Of a stretch of DNA of 64,000 nucleotides, positions 38,236-47,800 are shown in pieces. A model generated the notes under the pieces. It saw only the letters and a list, made by a program, of their open reading frames with translations, was not told the origin of the DNA and searched no databases. The stretch covers positions 1,138,501 to 1,202,500 of the forward strand of contig JAGUCH010000007.1 in the NCBI GenBank assembly GCA_019096065.1, written 5' to 3'. Source of the DNA: Paracyclopina nana (lineage: Eukaryota; Arthropoda; Copepoda; Cyclopoida; Cyclopettidae). The translations under genes and the position numbers were made by a program. Within the stretch, counting starts at the first letter, position 1, and each line of letters begins with the position of its first letter.

Positions 38236-38692
38236 ATAGTTGGACACCAGCTTTTAGCAATAGAACCAAAAAATTAAAATTACAGGGTTTACAATCTGAC
38301 ATTGAGGAATAGAAAATATGATAAATATTTGTTATTCAATCCAATGTAAACGCCATATGAGTCATACCATAATTGCATTCACCCCAACCCCCTCACTTTT
38401 ATTGCCTTCCATGTTATAAGGCTTGGCATGCATGCTGTTTGATCAATCAACACAATGAACTCCCTTTTCCACAAAATGTCTGTTTGAATAAAGTCATTAT
38501 TTTTTAATGTTGATTATTAAAAAAAGCTTGATTATACTTATTGAAACTTGATAATTAGCAAAACAACCACAAAAAGGGTTGAAATACTAATGAAAGTCAA
38601 ATGATGAGGGCACTTTGTGCATTCAGTTGCTATTGTTTTTTTCCAAAAAAATTGTATTGATCAATCATCTAGTGGAGTGCAAAACCTCAAAG
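38236..38692. other. Promoter-proximal region of the dynein chain gene
   Basis: AT-rich noncoding DNA between the receptor fragment and the dynein chain start. It contains the end of the duplicated receptor 3' unit and an AATAAAG at about 38489. No further gene seen. Confidence 0.4.
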
Positions 38693-41117
38693 ATGGCAGT
38701 GAAAGAAAGGTCTGGTAGTGTAGCAACTGAACAAGATCCCCCTGTACAAGATGTCATTGAGTCCAGGAATGAAAGCCCCAACAAGCAAGAGCTGTCAATA
38801 TCAGAGACTGTCACTGATGATGACCTCTCTAGCATTGATCCTGAAGAAATGGGCCCCGAAGGAGTCTTGTACAAAAGCTTGACACAACGCAAGCAGAAAC
38901 TCTTGCAAACGGAAAAAATCCTTGCAGTTCATGATGTAGTGGTGCAGAAGCTCATTAACAAAGCAAGAGATGACTTGGTTTGGGAGCAATACATGAAGTG
39001 TGATGGTCATCCAGATCCTGTCTGTGTTAAGGAACTCAACACCTACTTCTCACTTTGGAAGGAAGACAAAAGAGAAAACATTGATGCTGTCTTAGACCGC
39101 ACTCTAGAAGTACTACCAATCATGTCAACACTGGAGGCTCTTATTGAAAACCCAGATGAGTGGGAGATCCCCTTAGAATCAGAGAGGAGTAGCAGGAGTT
39201 ACAAATCCAAGGTACAAGAGCGAATAAAAATCTTCAACGACATGAAGAGTTTACAACTTAAAAAACTGAACAGGGCAACCTATGATTTGCTCCTGGATGT
39301 GTCACCAATGGTGGATCAGGAGAGCAATGTGCTTCAGCACTTCCTGTCCTCAGATCTGGTGAGCCTGGGTCTTTGGGGAAATGTGATGGCTAAGAACATG
39401 CGAGTCAAAGGCACAAACTTTGAGTCCTTGGGATTTGGCTTTGAATTGCCTCAATCCCTAATGGGAACAGTTGGAGCTGTGAGGGTCATGAGAGTGGAAT
39501 ATGACCACTACTCTAAGATGTGCAAATCCAACAAGATCCCTCCAATTGCTTCCAAAGATGTTCCATCTTACATTGATTTGCTGGAGATACAGATCAAGGA
39601 CATTGAGCAGAAGATGCACCAGAAGAAGGCTAACATCAAGAGGCAGCAAATGGAACTTGAGGCAATTCAAAAAGCCAAGGAAGAAGAGGAGAAGGAAAGG
39701 ATGAGATTGCAGAAGATGGACAGGAAAGGAAAGGCAAAAGCTGGAATTGCAGCTGCTATGGCAGTTGGCAAACTATCAAAGACAACTGACTCTGAGGAAC
39801 AACCAGACACCAAAGACATTATTCCTGCATCCCAAAAAGAGCCATCAGATGAAGACTTGCTGGCAATTGGAGCCCCCACATCATCCAAAGAGAGAGATGC
39901 TCAAGCCCAAGTAAAGGAGATCCTTCAAGAGAGAATTGACTTGTACAAAGTGGACATTGAAGAGACTGAACTGAACCTCAGAAGAAACATCATTTTAGGA
40001 GGAGTGTTTTATTTTGATATGCTCAGGATTCCTCCTCAGCCAAAGAAAATTGGGAATTGGGTCATTTGCCAGCTGGAAACCCCTCAGTCTTTAAAGACCA
40101 TTCCTTGGAAAGCAGATTACAAGCCACCTGCTCCCCCAGATGAAAACACTGTGACCAAGAAAACTCCAGAGGAGATTGAGAGGGAAATCAAGTTGCAAGA
40201 GATGGAGTTGCAAAAGCTGGTTCTGGTTCATTTGAAACTGCCAAGTTCAACATTGTGGTTTGAGCCTCCCACCATTGTTCGCTGGGAGCCAGTAAGGCAA
40301 CATTGGAGCACTGAGGGATTCTTTGACGTGAAGTTTGATGAAGGCAGACAGATGCTGTCATTTCGAACAATCAATTTTGGAATCTTTGCCTTATCTGCTT
40401 TTCGCTTCTCAAACTTGCCATTACAAAGCTGGGAGCTGAGACCTGAAGGTGAAAACAAGGTTGTCATCAGCCTCTCTGCAGCTGCAGTTCAAGCAGAGTT
40501 TGAAGTTGGTGAGGGCACAGTCACTCTAGTTAAGTTCTCTAGTGGGAACAAGCCACCGGTACAAGGGATCCAAGACAAGCCGATGAGACTCAAGGATCTC
40601 ATCAAGGAAATGAGGCGTCAAGGAGTGGACATATTTCCAGATTATGATTCGCATTGCTACATTGAAGGTCTTCCACTCAAGGACATTCAGACTGAAAGAC
40701 ACTTGTACAACTGCATGGCTTTGACAGCCAACTCTCTGAACTTCACTTGGAGCAGATGGAATTTACTGTCAGGTTATGACAAGCTGATCATGCAGTATCG
40801 GGAAAAGCTACCTGGGGCTCCAGATGTCAGTCACCAGGTAACCCTTCCTTCAAGCTTTCTCAATTACTCTTAAGTGATTTTTTTGCTAGGTAATGCTGAT
40901 TACACCTGAAAGTACATCAGTGCTTGAATGCACTGAGGCATCACAGACCTTCAGTGACAAGCCTCTGGATGGATCAGTCCCATACTCAGACTTGTACACC
41001 TTGGCCTTGGATATCTGCAAGCCAGAAGTGCATGAACAGATGGCAAAGGCCAAAGCAGTGTTTGTCAACTCTGTGTATGAGTTTCTGTCATGCACCAAAG
41101 TTCTTTCCTATGCCTGA
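38693..41117 (+). CDS. DNAI7: Dynein axonemal intermediate chain 7 (CASC1/IC97 family)
   Basis: The product is a component of the inner dynein arm I1 complex of motile axonemes (IC97 in Chlamydomonas, CASC1/DNAI7 in animals). Exon 1 is 38693-40837 (715 codons), exon 2 is 40890-41117, joined at CAG|GTAACC...TTGCTAG in phase 0; total 790 aa. The start MAVKERSG follows stop-bearing leader sequence. Residues about 290-345 form a charged coiled coil (QMELEAIQKAKEEEEKERMR). The family's conserved C-terminal part includes WEPVRQHWSTEGFFD (about 530-545) and FRTINFGIFALSAFR. It faces the glucuronyltransferase gene tail to tail: its poly(A) signal (41297-41302) lies inside that gene's last coding exon. 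Family assignment is from recognised conserved segments. Confidence 0.88.
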
Positions 41118-41285
41118 TTATTTTACTCCAATGATGTAACAATAACAGCAACAATTTTTGTGAATTCTTTCATGTCAGTTTGTAGCCATCCATCTCTGAC
41201 TTTTTCTTGAAGTGCAGCTCAGACTTGTCTCCATTGTTTCTACACTTGTAAGGACCCATGAACAAGCACCTTTATAAGACATATT

Positions 41286-42603
41286 TTAAAAGTGACAATA
41301 AAAGTCAACAAATTTTCCATACCAGTATTCACTCAATGGACCTAGGTTTGTGTTCAAATAGTCACTTTTGGAGATCCTCTTGAAAGGCTTGAACAATGTT
41401 TTAGTAGTTCTGGTGTGCCACACTAGAATCTAGGGCAAAAGCATGTTGATGCTCTTTTATGGAAATTTAGATTATCTCCTACCTTGTCTGGAGATAGAAT
41501 TTCAAGGGTCTGCCTGGTAATTTGCAGCTGCTTCAGAAAGCCATCTTCTTCATAGCCTCTAATGTATGGCATGCTCACAGGTTTTTGAGCTGAAAGCTGC
41601 CAAAAGTCAAACCTAATGGAGATCTCCACAAAAGATGCTTAAACAGTGCTTACTTCTCTGAAATACTTGACACTGAAGGCAAATCCAGCCATATCCAGAG
41701 GGAATTTCCTATTTCCATCCCAGCCAACATAGAAACCAGAATATTGGCCATCTTGCACAATAGGTGTTGAGACTGGAGATCCAGAAACCAAGCCCACAGG
41801 CAGCATAGATACTTTTTTAGTTTTCCTTAGCTGGAAGGAAATTCTCTTAAGATGAAATGCCAAGGTACTAAAGTGTACTTGCCTCATGAAACAGCCTCAA
41901 GTCATAAGTGTTGTCATCATCAGCAAAGTAGACCACAGCATTGTCCACTCCATAATTGAGAATCCATTCCAGTCCTTTATTGCGATTGGATACACCTTTG
42001 GGCAAATGGTATTCATCCTTGGTCTGCCTATAAATCTCTGGCATTGGTGCTGACAAGTACACATTGGGCAAAACTGGCTCTAGTCTCTTCAGAAGCTCCA
42101 GAACTGAAATGGGAAAAATCATAATTATATCTTAGTTAATTAGTTACCATGTGCCAACCTTTATAAGTGGGAGTGCTTGAGTCTTCAGCCACAATCCAGA
42201 GCATATTTTTGACATGCTGAATGAGAAAAGTCAGTGATTGTTTATGAAATTTGCAGAAGGACCTAACCATCAGTGTTTGAGAGAGTCTTGTCAGCTCTGG
42301 CAATTGTTCTGGCCTTGGGTAAGTTGGAGTGATGATGTAGAGGCCAATTTGGTCCTCAAGGTAGCTCTCATCTTGCTCCCAATCCTGGTGGAGAAATAAG
42401 GAGGAAGCTTTGGCATGAAAAGTGTCCAAAAGTGATTTGTCCTCTCTTGTGTTGGCACTGATAGCTTTTCTTCTTCTTGACAGGGTCAAACTCTGCTGAT
42501 GTTGCACTCTTTTGAAGAGCAGAAATGAGTAAATGGCCAGCACAGAGAGCAAGAATGCCATCAATGGAGACACTTTTCGTCCACTGGCACATTTGCCGAG
42601 CAT
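41286..42603 (-). CDS. B3GAT: Beta-1,3-glucuronyltransferase (GT43)
   Basis: Golgi enzyme that transfers glucuronic acid from UDP-GlcA onto galactose, as in the proteoglycan linker or HNK-1-type glycans. Six exons: 42603-42268, 42216-42159, 42103-41883, 41830-41654, 41596-41483, 41429-41286; phases agree at every junction and give 349 aa. It is a type II membrane protein: short inner N-terminus, anchor MAFLLSVLAIYSFLLF (about 15-30), then a stem. Family landmarks are IITPTYPRPEQLPELTRL, HVKNMLWIVAEDS, the metal-binding DDD at 193-195 (YFADDDNTYDLRLF), FPLDMAGFAFSV, RGYEEDGFLKQL and, in the last exon, LVWHTRT. The third intron has a GC donor (GAG|GCAAGT). The sequence does not settle whether it is GlcAT-I or a GlcAT-S/P type. 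Confidence 0.93.
41297..41302 (+). terminator. Poly(A) signal of the dynein chain gene
   Basis: AATAAA in GACAATAAAAG, 180 bp after the stop, overlapping the opposite-strand terminal coding exon 41286-41429. Confidence 0.6.
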
Positions 42604-44756
42604 GTTTGTGAAAAAGACTACTGTGCCTTTGATTTGACACAAATGTTCACAGGACTACAATATTCTGTAGGCAACCATCAGTTTCAGTACACAGCTGTTT
42701 TGTGCTCCTGCTTGTTGACCTTAATACTGAATTTGAATGCATATCTCATTGTTAAAATGGAAAAAACATAAAAAATAGCGAGATTAAACCTGAATAATGC
42801 CAATTTGAAGAATTAACTTTCTTGTGAGCATTTTTAGATAAACTGCAATCTTGTTCACAAGAACATTTTGAAATTAAAAGCATACTTTTTAGTGTGGAAA
42901 GGTAATTTTTTTTGCCCAATTTAGATTAGATTTTTGAAACATTGGTCAGTTTTTTCTCCAAATTAGATGACATTTCGAAAAAGCACTTCTTCTGCTGCTT
43001 CTTTTTGTTGAAAAGTTCAAAATCTGGATTTGTATTTTAATTAGAGAAGTTCTTGAAGAAGCGAAGAGTTTCTACATAAAGTTAGAATCACCAACAAATC
43101 CGGATTTCGACGAGAAGCGCCACTCCACAGCTGAAATTGCATTTTTTGACCACACCAACTTTTCAAGATCTGAAATAGTGTTTTTATTTCTAATATAGCA
43201 TGTGTTTGAAAAGGAAAACATGTTAAATCTCATGTATCATCAGCATACATTCTTCGATGGTATATTTATAGAAGTACTTTTATCGACCACTGTAGTCGTA
43301 ATAATAATAATCTTAGCAGCGGAATTGTTAAGAGAACGGGGGGAGAAAAAGCAGCAAATGTTTGAAAAAAGTGCGCGAAGAGAAGCATATTGGCAAGATT
43401 TCAGGGTATCTTTTTTTCAAAACAATTGAGCAGCAAAAACGTCTGGATTTTTTGCCAATCATTTTTCCGATTACTTTTCGAGAGCTTATCACAATAATCA
43501 CGTACGTATATCTAACTGGGGGCAAATACGACACATCATCATGCTCATAATTTCTTTGGCAAAAAAGACAGATATTATTATTACTGTTGTTGTATGTATG
43601 CAAAAATGCAGCAATTTTTCACCAATTACAAAAAGGGGCGGGTGGGGGCGTGTTTCTTTTTACATTTTGAGTAGAGTGCTTCAGTGCTTCTATCACTGGA
43701 CGCCATCTTGGAAAGTCTCTTTAGTATTCTCATCTTTTCCACTTTTTGAAAGCACGCGAGATTTTCTAAATGAGGATTTAACCTTTGCTGAGAGACTTTT
43801 CGATGACTATTACTGCAGCACCATGCATCCATAATATTTGATGTCAGCTGTTGCGAGAGCGCTCGAGTCAGCTGTCGCGCGCGCGCGCTCCCGCTGCTGC
43901 TAAATACTTGAGTAGTTACGGAGGGCGGGGCTTAAGAGGGATGATGATGATGATGATTTTCTTCTATGAGGGCGGGAAGATTATCCAAAAAATAACATTC
44001 ACACAGAAAATTGTTTGCTTTTTTGCAACCTTTGGAGGTTTTTCGTTTTGCTGTTAATTTAAAGTGTGACATTTTCATTCAGATCATGGTGTGATGCCAA
44101 TTGCCACGAAAAGAGGCCTCTTTTTTGAGTGGCTGATTTTAGTAGTTGTAAGAATGGTTAGAGAGAATTGTTATTAGTTAGTTTTCTTGTGGAGGAGGAA
44201 AGGGCAAAGGGAAATTAGTATTTACACACTTGTTTGTACTTGTATAGCAGAAGTAGTATAATAATAATAATAGCTGATTTCATCATCATTTTCTTCAATG
44301 TGTATACATTGTTGTTGTTATTATTATTATGTTGTTGTTGTTTTTAAATGACATTTATCTATATATCATGTGTGGGTAAAGCAACGCAAAATGTCTTCTT
44401 GAAATATCATCAGTCTTGTCTAAAAATGGTAGTAGAAGTATAGTGCAAAAAATGTATGTTCCTTTTTTACCATGTCTAACTTTTTAGGTGGTTTGCCAAA
44501 AAGAAATTGAGTACTTAGCTACAGTCACACTTTTTTCCTGCTTTTCAAGCTTTTTAATTGTGTAGTAAAGAGTAAAATGTTTCTTCTTCTTTTTGATTTG
44601 ATCAAGCCTAGGGCTAAAACTTTGTTTTACATCCAACTTTTTCTTGTTTCTTCTTCTTCTTTTTTTTGTAAAAGCTCAAAAATATGAAAATCCTGCTGTT
44701 GCTGCTGTTTTGGTTGGCAAAAAGTCGTCACCATTTTTCCTTCTTTTCTTGCTGCT
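42604..44756. other. Intergenic region and 3' UTR of the zinc-finger gene
   Basis: No coding exon is supported. It should hold the glucuronyltransferase promoter (right of 42603) and the long 3' UTR of the minus-strand zinc-finger gene. A minus-strand AATAAA is at 43183-43188. Simple repeats include GC dinucleotides near 43876, GATGAT near 43942, ATA/ATT triplets near 44258 and 44325 and GTT triplets near 44310. Confidence 0.5.
43183..43188 (-). terminator. Candidate poly(A) signal of the zinc-finger gene
   Basis: The minus strand reads AAATAAAAAC here, about 1.57 kb past the stop codon at 44757. It would imply a long 3' UTR; nearer signals may exist that are not canonical. Confidence 0.3.
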
Positions 44757-44891
44757 TTACTGGGTCACCTTTTCCTTTAAGGAGTGCAAAAGGTCAGACG
44801 AGGGCTGGTGGGCATAATTTCTGATTTGCGACAATGAAATCAACTGGTTTGGGAAGCAATTTGTGCCACCAGGTTTGGTATCGAAGCCAAC
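44757..44891 (-). CDS. rn: Zinc-finger gene, terminal coding exon
   Basis: Begins after TTTTTTGCAG with VGFDTKPGG and ends KEKVTQ and TAA at 44757-44759. It joins CAG|GTT in phase 0 to the finger exon. The NQLISLSQIRNYAHQP segment, strongly kept in this family as I recall it, supports the exon. Confidence 0.85.
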   Translation of the reverse strand, partial: VGFDTKPGGTNCFPNQLISLSQIRNYAHQPSSDLLHSLKEKVTQ

Positions 44892-47800
44892 CTGCAAAAA
44901 AAAGAGGAAAATTAATTTTTGAACCATTTTTCCCCACTCCATTTCAAATGTTGCAACGTGGAGTGCGTGCTTGATTCTTATTCCAGATAACAATCAATGA
45001 AAATCTAGACATAGCCCTTTCAATTCTTGGCCATGAATTTCAGTATCGAAAACTGAAAGGGAAATCTTTCTCGAGTTGTTGAGTCTCATTAATGATTATC
45101 TTGGGAAAAACCTATAAACTCGTCAACAAATTACAACTCCATGCTTGACATAAGCAATTAATTTGGTGCTAATCTAAAAAATGCCAATTTTTTATCTTAG
45201 CTTTGACCAGTATTGAGAATTGAGAACTGCAAGTGAGCAAAACTCGTGAGTAAATCCGGATTATTGCTCAACTTCCATTGCTTATTTCAGTATCGAGAAC
45301 TGACATAACAAGAGAACTGAGAATTGACGCATAAAGAAATTGCAAATTCTCCAACAAAACTCAATGCGTCAACATGAGTAAATCCGGATGAAGCCAGCTA
45401 ATCAACAAACTTCCCCCAATTTGTTCAGTATCGAGGACTGAACAATGAATCTCAGTAACATAACTTTGTCTCATTTGTGATTATCTTGAGCAAAACATGA
45501 AGACTCGTCAATAAATTACAATTCCATGCTTGACATAAACAATTAATTTGTCACTAATCTAAAAAATGCCAATTTTTTGCATTACCTTTGACCGGTGTCG
45601 AGAATCGACACCTTTTGAATCCGGATTATTGCTAAACTACCATTTCTTATTTCAGTATCAAGAACTGACATAAATAAGAACTGAGAGTTGTCACATGAAG
45701 AAATTGCAAATTCTTCAACTAAATCCCATGTGCCAACGTGAGTAAATCAGATGATGCATATGGAATATCGTCTACATACCTGACTGTGGTGCTTGGGGAA
45801 ACCGATGGGGTCATAGAAGGAATATCCTCTGGAGCCGCCCATGAATCCGGACGAGGCCTGGAGCATGGAGCCCTGGATGGGGCTGAAGGCCGAGGAGGTC
45901 TTGATGTTGCCCCCGTTGCCCGCGCCCGTGTGGTCGTAGCCGCCATTGTTGGCCGCGAACTGGCTGTGGTGGTTCCTCAGGTCCTCCATGTGGTGTCCCA
46001 TGTCGCGGGCGTGCGGGTTAAGCCGCGGGTCCATCAGGCTGCCGTAGTCGCGGTCATGCACAGCTGACGCGTAGGCGGCGGTCGCGGGGTCCATTTTGGG
46101 CCAGTAGGCGGAGGCGTCGAGCTGCGCCTGCCCGCTGCCGCCTCCGCCGCCGCCGCTGACCGGCATACTGGTCAGGCCGGCAGCTGTTGCGGCCGCCGCG
46201 GCCGCCGCCGCCGCCTGGCTGGCCTGCTGGTTGACGGCCTGGCTCGACTGGCTGCTCACTTGACCGGCCTGGTTGAGTACGGCCGGCCGTTTGTCCGGCC
46301 TGTCTGAGTGTTTCTGCATGTGCTTGGCCAAGTAGGTTTCTTGGGTGTAGGATTTGCCGCAGTATTGGCAAATGTGCGTTTTGAGGTGCTTGGACTCCTT
46401 GTGTTTGGGGATGTGCTCTAGGAGCGCGGTCTCGTCGACGAAACACTTGTAGCAGGAGTTACACTTGTAGGGTTTGTCTGTCTGGTGGCATCTCGAGTGG
46501 GACTGGAGGTTGCTCAGCTGACTGAAGGCCTTGGTGCAGCCGGGATGCCGGCACTTGTACGGCTTGTCACCCGTGTGCGTCCGGATGTGCTGTTGCAAAT
46601 GGGACAGCTGTGTGAACTTTCGCTGACAAATCTCACACCTGGAACAAGAGTCGGGATGAGCAGAGAAGCGCCACGCGTCAGCTGACTGCCACTTTTTGGT
46701 GCTAGCAAAATAGCTTCTGTTCTATATGAACTCTCTTTGTTACAGAATACATTTACTTTCGGTTAAAATGCATTTTTCCATACATTTGGATAAAATGCAT
46801 TTCTTGGGGTGAAGTTATTTTTTTTTTTTGGTAAAATCACATTTTTTTGTTGAAATACATTTTTTTGGTTAAAGTACAATTCTTTGGTTAAAATACATTT
46901 TTTTGTTGAAATACATTTTTTTTGTTGAAATACATTTCTTTGGTTGAAATGCATTTCTTTGGCTGAAATCAATTTCTTACAAGAAATATCGAATTTTTGT
47001 GGATTGAAACTTGATGAAAAGAAATTAGCTGATATCAGCAAGTTGGTCTAATTAAACCACTCCCACCACTTGTTACTACCAGAAAAAATGGCGCCACCAG
47101 GAAAAAAGCTGGCAAAAACCTGTTGTCTGGCAGGAATGCATTTTTGCAAAGTAATGCAAAAATCAACCGAGCATAATAAATTACTTTTCTTTTCCACCTT
47201 GCAAAAAAGCAAGCAACCAAGCATGCTTAAATAAAATGGCTACTTACTTGTAGGGCTTGATTCCCAAGTGTATTCTGGTGTGCTGAGAGAGGTAACTAGA
47301 ATTGGCAAAGGCCTTGTTGCATTGGGCACACTTGTAAGGCTTGGCCTCCCTCATGTGAATTTGAGTGTGCAACTGCAAATCTGCCTTGGAGCCAAAAATC
47401 TGCAAGCAAAAAAAACCATCATAGTATTTTGAGCAGTCCGTGATATGGGTTAAAGTAGGTCGCGCGCGCATTTTTTATGGCTCCCAACCCTAGGGCACAT
47501 TTTTGGTCAGTTATCATCTCCGCCTCGACGGTGGGGCCGAAAACACGCAAAGTAATAATAATTATAACCAGGCTGCGGTAAAAAAAGTGGTATATAATCA
47601 TACGGTAACTTTTTCACCCCAGAAAAATCATCATCGACCTAGTTGAAGAGTCAAGCAGCTGGAGCTAAGCGTGGTTTTGTTGTTGTTGTTGTTTTTGTTT
47701 TGATGACCGGTGCGCGCGGGAGTCAGCTGTTTGTTTACCTCTTTGCTAAGCTCCTCCCCCTTGCTGCTGCTATGCAGGCTGCTTCTACTGCTGTTATCTT

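Larger units (their letters stand above)
44892..45779 (-). other. Last intron of the zinc-finger gene, built from a tandem duplication
   Basis: About 375-bp units repeat: 45039-45400 resembles 45423-45765. Shared words include TTATCTTG, TTACAA, CATGCTTGACATAA, CTAATCTAAAAAATGCC and AGAAATTGCAAATTCT. Each unit carries two 7-7-7 palindromes. Confidence 0.75.

Noticed and set aside
43202-43834. Several ORFs of 60-97 codons between the glucuronyltransferase and zinc-finger genes
   Set aside because: Overlapping on both strands with low-complexity DNA and no conserved features; region is better explained as 3' UTR and intergenic DNA.
45208-45230. CCAGTATTGAGAATTGAGAACTG as a further palindrome
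   Set aside because: Arms are short and spacing is off; kept out of the count as a decayed copy.
46054-46446. 130-codon ORF in a second frame of the finger exon
   Set aside because: An out-of-frame shadow of the GC-rich finger and alanine codons.
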